Under the pieces are notes generated by a model. That model saw nothing but the letters and a program-made list of their open reading frames with translations, was not told the origin of the DNA and searched no databases. This document shows, one piece after another, positions 1 through 8,600 of a DNA stretch of 64,000 nucleotides. Source of the DNA: Moraxella boevrei DSM 14165 (GTDB lineage Bacteria; Pseudomonadota; Gammaproteobacteria; Pseudomonadales; Moraxellaceae); the NCBI RefSeq assembly GCF_000379845.1, contig NZ_KB903810.1, positions 56,583 through 120,582 on the forward strand, read 5' to 3'. The stretch's first letter is position 1; the number at the start of each line of letters is the position of its first letter. The translations under genes were made by a program, and so were the position numbers.

Positions 1-140
1 GCTAACAAATCTGTCGGTGAAAACGCTTCCCCACGACCGTGATTATCGGTGGGGGCATCAGTGACAATTTTGTTGTTAGATTGCAGATGCACAGCTTGGG
101 TGCGTAAACTGCCTTGATAAGTAATCGTTGATGTTGGCAT
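1..140 (-). CDS. OsmC/Ohr-family protein, N-terminal fragment cut by window edge
   Basis: Only the first 46 codons are in the window; the gene runs off the left edge. The start is the ATG at 138-140. The visible peptide starts MPTSTITYQGSLRTQAVHLQ and continues through a GEAFSPTDLLA segment, which is the N-terminal pattern of OsmC-family proteins of the short YhfA/SACOL1771 kind. Family members are small cytoplasmic thiol peroxidases that reduce organic hydroperoxides with a pair of cysteines; those cysteines lie outside the window, so activity cannot be judged. It is followed upstream by pgsA on the same strand with a 25-base gap, so co-transcription is possible. Confidence 0.7.
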   Translation of the reverse strand, partial: MPTSTITYQGSLRTQAVHLQSNNKIVTDAPTDNHGRGEAFSPTDLL

Positions 141-165
141 AGTGTTCTCCTTTTTGATGTGATTG

Positions 166-840
166 TTAAGCTTGTTTTAAATACGGCCATGCCGCTTTTA
201 GATAAATCATCATTGACCAAAGAGTCAAAATTACCGAAATTATCATCAACATGTAGCCGACTTTTTCGAGCGATTGCCAATTTAGCAATAACACCGTAAT
301 CGCTATCATCTGAAAGGCGGTTTTGAGTTTGCCGACATATGACACCGCAACGCTCGTGCGATTGCCCAGTTCCGCCATCCATTCACGCAACGCTGAAACC
401 GCAATTTCACGAGAAATAATCACAATCGCCGACATCGCCATGATAATATCAGGGTGCCATTGTACCAAAATAATCAACGCCGCAGCCACCATTAATTTAT
501 CCGCTACAGGGTCAAGAAACCGTCCAAATGCCGAACTTAGGTTCATTTTTCTAGCAAAATAACCGTCTAACCAATCGGTAATTGCCGCCAGCACAAACAC
601 AAATGTCAACAAAAAATGCCGTAACAAACTATCGCTAAAATGATACATCCCAATATTAGCAATCGCATTATCACTAATCGCAGGCTGATTAATCCCCATG
701 GCAGGTGGCCAATACGCAATCGCTACAAACAGCGGTATCATCACAATGCGGGCAATCGTCAAATTATTTGGCAAGTTAAAAATACTGCGTTGCGTGGCGG
801 TCGTGGCGATTGATTGAGAGTTTGGCGATTGGTCGGTCAT
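166..840 (-). CDS. pgsA: CDP-diacylglycerol--glycerol-3-phosphate 3-phosphatidyltransferase
   Basis: Integral membrane enzyme that makes phosphatidylglycerol phosphate, the committed step to phosphatidylglycerol and cardiolipin. The 224-residue protein carries the full CDP-alcohol phosphotransferase signature at about residues 89-114 (DWLDGYFAR, then GRFLDPVAD), giving the four metal-binding aspartates D89, D92, D110 and D114. Several hydrophobic segments flank it, as expected for the family. I chose the ATG at 838-840 rather than a start 15 codons upstream, because it follows a TTGGAA ribosome-binding site and gives the normal N-terminus (FNLPNNLTIARI begins shortly after). The upstream region is long and probably holds its promoter. 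Confidence 0.93.
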   Translation of the reverse strand: MTDQSPNSQSIATTATQRSIFNLPNNLTIARIVMIPLFVAIAYWPPAMGINQPAISDNAIANIGMYHFSDSLLRHFLLTFVFVLAAITDWLDGYFARKMNLSSAFGRFLDPVADKLMVAAALIILVQWHPDIIMAMSAIVIISREIAVSALREWMAELGNRTSVAVSYVGKLKTAFQMIAITVLLLNWQSLEKVGYMLMIISVILTLWSMMIYLKAAWPYLKQA

Positions 841-1161
841 GCGGTTGTTCCAAAATAATTGGCATTTAAAAGTAAAAATAATCAATAAAATTTAATGTTG
901 GCATTGTAAGGCAAAATCACTTTTTTTAACATTTTAAAATGTAACTTGTGACAACAACTGGCAGTATGTAACGGATAATTATTCATCATTTTGCAACATT
1001 TAAGCCATTTTTATACCAAAATTATCAGAAAATGAGCATTTTTTACTTGAAATGATAAAAACTTACCCCATTTTATTGATATAATAACAACAATCACTTT
1101 ACCTTTTACCTCAAAAGCCTATTGTCCACCTCCTGCAATAGGCTTTCTTTTTTGGTTATGA
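841..1161. other. 321-base intergenic region between pgsA and the upstream lipoprotein gene
   Basis: Both neighbours are on the minus strand. The stretch is very AT-rich. Its right end holds the terminator of the lipoprotein gene. The remaining roughly 270 bases should contain the pgsA promoter, but I could not pick a convincing -35/-10 pair. No open reading frame of any merit and no RNA gene was seen here. Confidence 0.6.
1113..1153 (-). terminator. Intrinsic terminator downstream of the LprI-like lipoprotein gene
   Basis: A perfect 11-bp stem, AAAGCCTATTG at 1114-1124 pairing with CAATAGGCTTT at 1136-1146, closes an 11-base loop. T-rich sequence lies on both sides, so it could act in either direction; on the minus strand it ends the 1162-2217 transcript. 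Confidence 0.75.
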
Positions 1162-2217
1162 TTATTCATAATTATCAAAATACTCTTTCACTTCGTAATA
1201 ACGCTCGCCAAGTTTACGTGCCACGCATTGCAGTCGCACGGTTTCTTGCTCGGCAGGTTCGGCCTCTTGGGCTTCGCTGATACAGGCTTCATCACGGTCG
1301 GCAACCCATTGTTTTTGGTCATCGGTGAGCGATGCTTGGGCGTCGGGGCTGGCACTGTTCCATAACTGATTAAATTCTTTGCGTTTAAAGTCCACTTGGG
1401 CTTGGGCTTTGGCTTTTTCTTTAGCAAGTTTTAACATTTCCGCTTTGCTAACTGCTTGGCTATCAAATTCTGCTTGGTGATTATCCACCTTATCGGCTTC
1501 GGCTCTTGCTTGTCCTGCTGGCCCAACGGTTGACGGGTTTGGCGTTGCGGTATTTGGGTTTGTTGGGGCTGATGCTACGCTTGGAGCAGGGGCAATGACG
1601 GCTGATGCCACGATTGGGGTACTGGCGACAGTGGATGCGATTTTGGTCGCTTGGTTCATACTATTTGGCTGTTGGCTCGCATCCACAATAATTTTAGCAA
1701 CAAATGTTTGCAAATCTGCCACATTGGTAAGTTCTACCGTGGGTTTATCAGGCGTGGCAGTCGGTTGGGTGCTATAAGTTACAGCTTTTTGCAATTGATC
1801 ACCCATCAGGTCCACGTCTTGACGAAAGGCAAAATCTTGAATTGGTAGCTCACCATTGGCTTTACGGTTGGCTTCGGCACGTTGCAACAGCTCATTGTTT
1901 AAACCAATTACCAACGTGGCATTGCACAGATTTTTACTGCTGTCAGGGGCTTTTTGTGGATTGCCGATGTCGTCTACACTCACTTTTAAATGGCTGACTG
2001 CTTGTTTGATAAGACCGACATCGGTGTTCACATCGGTATATTGTAGGTAATTTTTGGTTTCTGCCAAGATTTGTTTTTGTAAAGTCGCTTCAATGCTGTC
2101 TAGCACCGCAGGGTCATTACAGGCGACGGTTTTTTCGGTCATGGCTTTGATTTTATCACAAGCAGTTAGACTAAATGTGCTAATCATCAGCAGACTGATT
2201 AGTGTTTTTTTAAACAT
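1162..2217 (-). CDS. Lipoprotein with C-terminal LprI-like (DUF1311) domain
   Basis: A 351-residue predicted lipoprotein: the N-terminus MFKKTLISLLMISTFSLTAC is a signal peptide with a lipobox ending at C20. The middle (about 190-240) is a low-complexity Ala/Pro/Thr/Ser linker. The last 90 residues (FNQLWNSASPDAQASLTDDQ..., then a WVADRDEAC segment and a second Cys) match the pattern of the LprI/DUF1311 domain, known from lysozyme-inhibitor-like proteins with paired cysteines. The start at 2217 follows an AAAGGT ribosome-binding site; a longer form starting 7 codons upstream is less likely. A clear terminator follows. The function is unknown; lysozyme inhibition is only a family-based guess. 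Confidence 0.7.
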   Translation of the reverse strand: MFKKTLISLLMISTFSLTACDKIKAMTEKTVACNDPAVLDSIEATLQKQILAETKNYLQYTDVNTDVGLIKQAVSHLKVSVDDIGNPQKAPDSSKNLCNATLVIGLNNELLQRAEANRKANGELPIQDFAFRQDVDLMGDQLQKAVTYSTQPTATPDKPTVELTNVADLQTFVAKIIVDASQQPNSMNQATKIASTVASTPIVASAVIAPAPSVASAPTNPNTATPNPSTVGPAGQARAEADKVDNHQAEFDSQAVSKAEMLKLAKEKAKAQAQVDFKRKEFNQLWNSASPDAQASLTDDQKQWVADRDEACISEAQEAEPAEQETVRLQCVARKLGERYYEVKEYFDNYE

Positions 2218-2278
2218 GGTATTTACCTTTTTTATCAATTTTTGAAAATTTTAATCAAGTTAAGTTTATTTTAACAAA

Positions 2279-2701
2279 TTATTGGCTAACAATAAATGCT
2301 GATTTTAGCCAAGTCGGTATCGGTGGCTGTTGCCAATTCACCTGCGATAACGCCACGTCAAAACTAACAATATCAAAGCGAATGTCATAGTCGCCAAATT
2401 CAGGATGTCGCTGTAACATGGCTTGGGTCGTGCGAATTAATTTGCGTTGTTTGCTCACAGTAATGCTGTCGCAGGCGTTACCAAATTGGCTATGTTTGCG
2501 TTGGCGAACTTCCACAACTACGAGCGTTGGCGGTGTGGTCTGGTTGTCCAACATCACCAAATCTAGCTCACCAAAGGGGGCAAATTGCCAATTTTTACCA
2601 ACAAATGTTAAGCCTTGTGCTTGTAAATACCAATTCGCAAGTTGTTCAAATTTTTCGCCTTGGCGTTGTTTTGGGGCAGTTAGTTGCATTTTATTTAACA
2701 T
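2279..2701 (-). CDS. yraN: YraN family (UPF0102) endonuclease-like protein
   Basis: A 140-residue protein of the UPF0102/YraN family, which has a restriction-endonuclease-like fold and no firmly established role. The characteristic core is visible: GELDLVMLD followed by VVVEVRQRK at about residues 44-68, which supplies the D...ExK-like acidic cluster, and an R-rich SQFGNACDSI segment. Length is close to the family norm of about 120-130. The ATG at 2701 has an AAAAGA sequence just before it; the ATG four codons downstream is the alternative. It lies 14 bases from argA on the same strand and may be in its transcript. Confidence 0.88.
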   Translation of the reverse strand: MLNKMQLTAPKQRQGEKFEQLANWYLQAQGLTFVGKNWQFAPFGELDLVMLDNQTTPPTLVVVEVRQRKHSQFGNACDSITVSKQRKLIRTTQAMLQRHPEFGDYDIRFDIVSFDVALSQVNWQQPPIPTWLKSAFIVSQ

Positions 2702-2715
2702 TCTTTTAAAATAAA

Positions 2716-4107
2716 TTATAATTTTTTAAACAAAACTTTGGATTTTCGCTGTGGGTCATAGCTAGCAAAACGTTGACTTGGCAAGTTTTTGGCAGGAATT
2801 TCAGTAAAACCTAATTCTATAAACCAATGAGCGGTGCGAGTAGTTAATACAAAAATTTCAGTGCGATGTTGTTCAATGGCTCGCTGTTGCAAAAAAGCAA
2901 TCAAATCCGCCCCACGACTGCCCTGACGGTAATCTGGGTGAATGGCGACACAGGCGATTTCGGCTTGGTGGTGTGAGCCGTCATCTGCTATGAGTGGATA
3001 CAATGCACCACAACCAATCACCATGCCATCTCGTTCTATGATTGAGAAATAATTTAATTCACTTTCAAGTCTTTCTTGGGAGCGTCTGACCAAAATCCCT
3101 TGTTGTTCTAAGGGAGCAAGCAGTTTTTGCAGACCAACAATATCACTAATCTGTGCAGGGCGGATATGGTCATACGCTCCTTGGGTAATCAACGTCCCTG
3201 AACCATCACGACTAAATAATTCGGCAAGTAACGCCCCATTATTGGCATACGATAACACATGGGTACGTTCAATGCCTTGCTCACAGGCTTGATTAGCAAA
3301 TCTTAACAATGTTTTGGCGTGCGTTGACACCGTTGGCAATAATTGTTCAATTTGTGATTGGCTAATTTCTCGGATTAGGGTTGCTTTTTGGCTGTTAAAA
3401 GACGAATAAATGCCTAATGCTTTTTGCAAAAAAATTAATTTATCTGCCTGTAAACCAATCGCCGTCTGTACTGCCACGTCTTCTACCAATAGGTTAAACA
3501 TCTCGCCTGTCGCCGAATAGCCCATGGCACTTAATAGCACGATATGCCCATTTGCCAAGTTAGGCTCAATGGCATCACGGTCAATGCGACGCACCTCCCC
3601 TGTAAACTGATAATCCACGCCACTTCGCACGCCATACGGTTTAGCGGTTACAAAATTGCCTGACACCACGTCTATTTTTGCCCCATGCATGGGCGAATTT
3701 GCCAAACCCATTGATAGTTGGGCTTCTATTTGTAAACGAATTGCCCCCATCGCATTAATCACCGCAGGCAACGCATCTTTTGGGGTAACCCGCACGTCAT
3801 GATACAAAGGTGTTTGACTTGGGTCAATGTTCAGTAATGCTAAATTAGCCTCAATCTGCGGTCTTGCTCCATGTACCAAAACCAAATGAATGCCGAGACT
3901 TTGCAGTAACGCAAAATCATGAATTAAATGCCCAAAATTTGGGTGTAATACCGCATCACCGTCAAACATAATGACAAAGGTTTTACCACGATGTGTATTA
4001 ATATAAGGGGCTACATGACGAAACCATTGTACATATTGGCTAAAGCCCTCGGTAGCATGGATGATTGACTGTGTGGTCTCGGTGACTTGGGGCGTTTTGT
4101 TTGACAT
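2716..4107 (-). CDS. argA: Amino-acid N-acetyltransferase (N-acetylglutamate synthase)
   Basis: Cytoplasmic enzyme for the first step of arginine biosynthesis, acetylating glutamate with acetyl-CoA. The 463-residue protein has the two-domain ArgA layout: an N-terminal amino-acid-kinase-like domain (about 30-290, with VIMFDGDAVLHPNFGHLIHD and GVDYQFTGEVRRID) that normally serves in arginine feedback inhibition, and a C-terminal GNAT domain (about 310-455, with IACVAIHPDYRQGSRGADLI as the acetyl-CoA-binding loop). Length fits the classical gammaproteobacterial type. The ATG at 4105-4107 gives MSNKTPQ; an upstream TTG four codons earlier is unlikely. Confidence 0.94.
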   Translation of the reverse strand: MSNKTPQVTETTQSIIHATEGFSQYVQWFRHVAPYINTHRGKTFVIMFDGDAVLHPNFGHLIHDFALLQSLGIHLVLVHGARPQIEANLALLNIDPSQTPLYHDVRVTPKDALPAVINAMGAIRLQIEAQLSMGLANSPMHGAKIDVVSGNFVTAKPYGVRSGVDYQFTGEVRRIDRDAIEPNLANGHIVLLSAMGYSATGEMFNLLVEDVAVQTAIGLQADKLIFLQKALGIYSSFNSQKATLIREISQSQIEQLLPTVSTHAKTLLRFANQACEQGIERTHVLSYANNGALLAELFSRDGSGTLITQGAYDHIRPAQISDIVGLQKLLAPLEQQGILVRRSQERLESELNYFSIIERDGMVIGCGALYPLIADDGSHHQAEIACVAIHPDYRQGSRGADLIAFLQQRAIEQHRTEIFVLTTRTAHWFIELGFTEIPAKNLPSQRFASYDPQRKSKVLFKKL

Positions 4108-4332
4108 AATGGTTAACAAAAAAATAAAATTGAAAACGATAACTTACCAAATTTTCACAAAAACACAAGCAAAATTATTACAAAATTTCATCAAGCTGTT
4201 TTTATTTGTTAAAAGCGGTCAGTAAATGCGAAGTTATAGGTGTGTTTGCAGTGATTTTTTGGTATGCTATGGTGTCTTTTTTTCAATTTTAATGTAGTTT
4301 GAAATTTACAAAACGCTTAACGGAGTTTTTTT

Positions 4333-4887
4333 ATGAAACGTTTTCACAAAATTGCCTTGCCTGCCTTAGCATTATCAGGATTGTTAGCAGGCGTTAGCAC
4401 CCAAGCCCTAGCGGTAATGCCTGTGTCAGGGATGGCAACCACCGACATGAACGCTAACCCTGTGCAAAACACGTCACCAACCCAAAATGTACAGTTAGAA
4501 ACCCGTATTTTGGCATCTGCATTGTCAACCGATGCCCAAGGGCAACAAGTCCTTAGCCCAATCACTGCCCAAACTAAGCTCACATCGGGCAATGTGATTG
4601 AATATCACGGTTATATTACCAACAAAAGTCCAGAACGCATCCGTAACGTCACGGTAACCCTTGATATACCTGCCAACACTGAATTACTGAGCCTCGAAGG
4701 GCTATCCCCTACGCGTGCCAAAGGCAGTGCTGACGGTGTCAAATTCCAAAATATGCCACTAAAAACCAATATCAACGGCGTTTTGCAAGATTTGCCAATG
4801 CAATATTATAAAGCGGTGCAATGGGATATCGCAGGCTTGGGCTTAAATGAAGTCGCCACTGTCAAATACCGTGTGCGAGTGAAATAA
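4333..4887 (+). CDS. Secreted DUF11-like repeat-domain protein
   Basis: A 184-residue exported protein. A typical Sec signal peptide (MKRFHKIALPALALSGLLAG, cleavage probably after STQALA) is followed by a Thr/Gln/Asn-rich spacer to about residue 55. The rest reads as one DUF11/conserved-repeat-type beta-sandwich: GNVIEYHGYITNKSPERIRN followed by VTVTLDIPANTELL and a C-terminal LGLNEVATVKYRVRVK. Such domains are found on surface or periplasmic proteins; no catalytic residue is evident. It has its own ribosome-binding site (CGGAG, 4321-4325) and stands alone on the plus strand, divergent from argA. Function unknown. Confidence 0.75.
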   Translation: MKRFHKIALPALALSGLLAGVSTQALAVMPVSGMATTDMNANPVQNTSPTQNVQLETRILASALSTDAQGQQVLSPITAQTKLTSGNVIEYHGYITNKSPERIRNVTVTLDIPANTELLSLEGLSPTRAKGSADGVKFQNMPLKTNINGVLQDLPMQYYKAVQWDIAGLGLNEVATVKYRVRVK

Positions 4888-4946
4888 TACCTTTTCACCA
4901 AATTTTAACCAACAATATCATTAATCATTTTTAATCAAAACTATTC

Positions 4947-5891
4947 ATGATGATTAATGATTTTTGTCTTTTTGCCAAATGGTGTCCTATGCCAACGTTG
5001 CCTTTTGCTTTGCCAATTACCCAGATTTGCCAACATTTTACCAAAACTCACACAACGCCAAAATCGCTAAGCGAGCGGATTGCCGATGCCAATCAAACAC
5101 TTGCCCCCTTTGTTCACATTGAACTTGGCAAGCACAATAGCGTGAGAGTAAGTTTACAACGAGCCGACAAACGCAATGCCCTAAGCTTTGCGATGATGGA
5201 CAAGTTAATTTGGGTTGCCAAACAAATCCAAACGTGGCACGATGTACGAGCGGTGATTTTGCAAGGCGATGGCGAAAGTTTTTGTGCAGGGATAGATTTG
5301 GGCGATTTGAACAATCCCAAAAATATCAGCAAAGTCGCTTGGCAACTCATCAAACCGACATTAAGTACTTATCAACAGGTGTGTCTGCTGTGGCGAGAGC
5401 TTGGTGTACCTGTGATTGCCGTGGTGCATGGGCATTGTATCGGGGCAGGGTTGCAGTTGGCAATGGCGTGCGATGTGCGATTTGCCACGCCTGATTGTCA
5501 ATTTGCGATTATGGAAAGCAAATGGGGCTTAGTGCCTGATATGGGACTGACCCAGTCGGCGATTGGCATTGCCCCTGACACCCTAAAAATCCTTGCGATG
5601 ACCGCACGTACTTTTGATGCTGACACCGCTTTACAATATGGTTTTATTTCACAAATTTCGGCTAATCCGCTAGAACTTGCCGACAAGCTAGTCGCGGAAC
5701 TTGCCGAGCGTTCGCCTGATGCCATGCTTGCCAGCAAACGTGTCATTAATCGTATGTACCGTCAATCTACGACCGCTTTGTACAACGAAAAAATTTGGCA
5801 AATCAAGCTATTACTTGGCAATAACCAAAAATTAGCCGTCAAAAAAGCCAAAGACCGCACCGTGCAATTTTTGGCACGACAATTTGATTAA
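4947..5891 (+). CDS. Crotonase / enoyl-CoA hydratase-isomerase family protein
   Basis: A 314-residue crotonase-fold protein. The oxyanion-hole segments are visible: ESFCAGIDLGDL at about 110 and HGHCIGAGLQLAMACDVRFA at about 155-175. RADKRNALSFAMMDKL upstream is the usual substrate-binding strand. The N-terminal 55 residues are longer than usual, so the real start may be the ATG at 4989 (MPTLPF), preceded by a GGTG; I keep the longer form as the outer limit. Crotonases act on acyl-CoA thioesters (hydration, isomerisation or hydrolysis); the substrate cannot be told. The next gene begins 12 bases after the stop, suggesting an operon with the phospholipase D-like protein. Confidence 0.82.
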   Translation: MMINDFCLFAKWCPMPTLPFALPITQICQHFTKTHTTPKSLSERIADANQTLAPFVHIELGKHNSVRVSLQRADKRNALSFAMMDKLIWVAKQIQTWHDVRAVILQGDGESFCAGIDLGDLNNPKNISKVAWQLIKPTLSTYQQVCLLWRELGVPVIAVVHGHCIGAGLQLAMACDVRFATPDCQFAIMESKWGLVPDMGLTQSAIGIAPDTLKILAMTARTFDADTALQYGFISQISANPLELADKLVAELAERSPDAMLASKRVINRMYRQSTTALYNEKIWQIKLLLGNNQKLAVKKAKDRTVQFLARQFD

Positions 5892-5903
5892 GCGTGGTGA
5901 TTG

Positions 5904-7568
5904 ATGCCAGGTTTTAGTTTGTCAAATTTTTGTCAATTTTTTAAAAATAATTTAAAAAATTTATTCAATGATTTACCAAGTTATACACCGACACGCCAAC
6001 ATTTTTTTGCATTAATGGCGGTGTGCGTGTTGGCGCAAATTGGCATTTATTATTTTGGTAAATTACCACCTAATACTCACACCAGCAGTTACCACATCGC
6101 TGTCAATGACGAGATGGTGCATCCGCTATTACAACAACTTAACGACACGCATCCTAACCAAACAGGGGTATACCTGCTCAATGATGGTAAAGATGCGTTC
6201 GCCAGTCGGTTGATGCTTGCCAAAAATGCCAAAAAAACCCTTGATATTCAATATTATATTTGGAAAAAAGATTTGACAGGCGTGTTATTATTCCAAGCCA
6301 TTCAACAATCTGCCGAACGTGGCGTACGAGTACGGCTATTGCTCGATGACAATAACACCAAGGGTTTGGACACGATTTTGTTGGCATTAGACAAACACTC
6401 AAATATTGAGGTGCGACTGTATAATCCCAACAAATATCGGCAAATTCGCAGTTTGGGATTTTTGGCAAATTTTTCCCGTTTAAACCGCCGAATGCACAAC
6501 AAATCCATGACCGCTGACAACCAAATCAGCATCACAGGGGGACGCAATATCGGCGATGAGTATTTTCATGTGGCGGGCAATCCTGTGTTTGCCGACCTTG
6601 ACACCTTGCTAATTGGGCATATTGTTCCAGAGATTTCGCAAGATTTTGACCGTTATTGGAACAGTGCATCGGCGTATCCACTTGGGCAAATTATTGATAA
6701 AAGTTTGCTTGGTGAATACACCGAAAACAAAGCCAGTCAAAACGATATTTTGCAACAATTATTACAAACCCAACAACGGCAAAATCCCAAATTTCAACAG
6801 ATTGAACAGCAATATTTGACATCATTACAACAGCTTGATTTTACCGAACAAGTACAAAATAACCGCTTAACTTTTGATTGGGCAACGGCCAAACTCGTCA
6901 GCGATAATCCACGAAAAACGCTAAATCATTTGAACAAGCAAGCGTTAATCTCCCAGTTAATTTTTGACAATATGGGCAATCCACAACGAAACTTGACAAT
7001 TGTATCACCTTATTTTATCCCAACCAAAACAGGGGCAAATCACCTCATCCAACTTGCCAAACAAGGGATTGATATCCAAATTTTGACCAACGCCATGAGT
7101 GCCACCGATGTTAAAATCGTGCATTCAGGTTATGCCAAATACCGCAAATTATTGCTAGAAAATGGCATAAAAATCAATGAGTTAAAACCCGATATCGGTA
7201 TCGGAAACATCAAAGATACCTATCTGACGGGACATACAGGCACGAGTCTACACGCCAAAACCTTTGAGATAGACCGTGAACGGTTATTTATCGGCTCGTA
7301 TAACCTTGACCCACGCTCAGCAAATCTGAATACCGAAATGGGCATCATCATTGAAAATCCACAGATTGCCGAGCAGTTGGCACAACGACTACAGCAAGCT
7401 CTTGGCGAAAATAGCTATCATGTGTCACTGGGTAACCACGGCAATTTGCGATGGCAAACCTTTGAAAATGGGCAATGGGTAGAATACCACAACGAACCAC
7501 ACACCACCGCTTTCGAGCGTGGCATGGTCTGGCTCATGGCAAAATTACCAATTGAATGGTTGTTGTAA
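5904..7568 (+). CDS. Phospholipase D-family protein (cardiolipin synthase-like), membrane-anchored
   Basis: A 554-residue protein with two HKD motifs, the mark of the phospholipase D superfamily: HNKSMTADN from about residue 198 and HAKTFEIDRERLFIGSYNLD from about residue 450, each followed by the usual GG/GS-N-x-x-x-(D/R) segment. One N-terminal membrane span (about 35-52, FALMAVCVLAQIGIYYFGKL) should anchor it with the catalytic domains in the periplasm. The spacing and flanking sequence resemble the YmdC/ClsC-like group, so cardiolipin synthesis or another phosphatidyl transfer is plausible but not proven. The ATG at 5904 follows a TTG that is in frame; a GGTG precedes it. Confidence 0.85.
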   Translation: MPGFSLSNFCQFFKNNLKNLFNDLPSYTPTRQHFFALMAVCVLAQIGIYYFGKLPPNTHTSSYHIAVNDEMVHPLLQQLNDTHPNQTGVYLLNDGKDAFASRLMLAKNAKKTLDIQYYIWKKDLTGVLLFQAIQQSAERGVRVRLLLDDNNTKGLDTILLALDKHSNIEVRLYNPNKYRQIRSLGFLANFSRLNRRMHNKSMTADNQISITGGRNIGDEYFHVAGNPVFADLDTLLIGHIVPEISQDFDRYWNSASAYPLGQIIDKSLLGEYTENKASQNDILQQLLQTQQRQNPKFQQIEQQYLTSLQQLDFTEQVQNNRLTFDWATAKLVSDNPRKTLNHLNKQALISQLIFDNMGNPQRNLTIVSPYFIPTKTGANHLIQLAKQGIDIQILTNAMSATDVKIVHSGYAKYRKLLLENGIKINELKPDIGIGNIKDTYLTGHTGTSLHAKTFEIDRERLFIGSYNLDPRSANLNTEMGIIIENPQIAEQLAQRLQQALGENSYHVSLGNHGNLRWQTFENGQWVEYHNEPHTTAFERGMVWLMAKLPIEWLL

Positions 7569-7759
7569 AAGTTCACCATCATTGGTAAACATCAGTTGAT
7601 AAAAGATACATTTATACAACACAATTTTGGCAAAAAATAACATCAGAACCTTGCGAAAATTTACATTTTGTTTTACCTTAGTCAGACACAATTTTTTGTG
7701 TTTTTAAACGCTTTTTAATCAATTTTAACCTCCATTTTTAAACATTAAAGGAAAAAAAT

Positions 7760-8335
7760 ATGGCAATTAGCTTAACCAAAGGCGGTAACGTAAACCTATC
7801 AAAAGAAGCACCAACTTTAACCGCAATGACGGTCGGCTTAGGTTGGAATCCTCGTGCCACAGACGGTCAAGCCTTTGACCTTGATGCGATTGCATTTTTA
7901 TTGAACGATGCTGGCAAAGTGCGTGCTGACAGTGACTTTATCTTTTTTAACAACTTAAAATCAGCAGACGGTTCAGTTGAACACACAGGCGACAACCGCA
8001 CAGGTGAAGGCGATGGCGATGACGAAGTTATCAAAGTAGATTTGAGCAAAGTGCCTGCAGACGTTAGCAAAATCGCATTTTGTGCGGTAATTTATGACGG
8101 TCAGGCTCGTAACCAAAACTTTGGTCAAGTGGGTGATGCCTATATCCGTATCGTGAATAGCAACGGCGGTAGCGAAGTGGCTCGTTATGACTTGTCAGAA
8201 GACAGCTCAACCGAAACCGCGATGATTTTTGGTGAATTGTACAAACACAATGGCGAGTGGAAATTCCGTGCTGTGGGTCAAGGCTTTGCAGGTGGTTTAG
8301 GGTCATTGGCAAGCTCGTATGGCGTGGCGGTTTGA
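7760..8335 (+). CDS. terD: TerD-family calcium-binding stress protein (first copy)
   Basis: A 191-residue TerD-domain protein. Diagnostic features are the N-terminal [17 protein letters not shown] strand, the GLGWNPR segment, the [11 protein letters not shown] strand and the acidic [15 protein letters not shown] loop at about residues 73-87, which supplies calcium ligands in solved TerD structures. TerD proteins are cytoplasmic and linked to tellurite, phage and general stress tolerance; the mechanism is unsettled. A strong AAAGGA ribosome-binding site lies 8 bases before the ATG and a terminator follows at 8376-8416. A second TerD gene lies 1.9 kb downstream. Confidence 0.92.
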   Translation: MAISLTKGGNVNLSKEAPTLTAMTVGLGWNPRATDGQAFDLDAIAFLLNDAGKVRADSDFIFFNNLKSADGSVEHTGDNRTGEGDGDDEVIKVDLSKVPADVSKIAFCAVIYDGQARNQNFGQVGDAYIRIVNSNGGSEVARYDLSEDSSTETAMIFGELYKHNGEWKFRAVGQGFAGGLGSLASSYGVAV

Positions 8336-8375
8336 TATCAACCTTGCATTGATACAAACTTAATTGATTTTATAA

Positions 8376-8416
8376 TAAAAAGTGGCATAATAATCTTTAT
8401 GTCACTTTTTGTGCCG
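8376..8416 (+). terminator. Intrinsic terminator after the first terD gene
   Basis: AAAAAGTG-G-CAT at 8377-8387 pairs with ATG-T-CACTTTTT at 8399-8410 with one internal mismatch, followed by a T-rich tail. It separates the first TerD transcript from the lipoprotein gene downstream. Confidence 0.65.
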
Positions 8417-8490
8417 TTTTTTTATTTCTTATAGTTAGTCATAAAATAACTAATAAGTAGTAGGCAAATTTAAATTATAATTTGAACTTT

Positions 8491-8528
8491 GGCGGGTTAT
8501 ACAAACCAACCAACCCTACGAAATTTCG
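8491..8528. repeat. Possible short palindromic (REP-like) repeat
   Basis: GGCGGGTTATACAAACC and the following AACCAACCCTACG contain inverted GGGTT/AACCC arms, and the stretch ends in the palindrome CGAAATTTCG. It sits in the non-coding gap and is more GC-rich than its surroundings. Whether other copies exist in the genome cannot be seen from this window. Confidence 0.3.
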
Positions 8529-8600
8529 TGTTATAGGATAATTTTGTTTGAATACTGGTTAATAAATAGATTATTTTTTAAAATTATTTGGAGCAATTTT

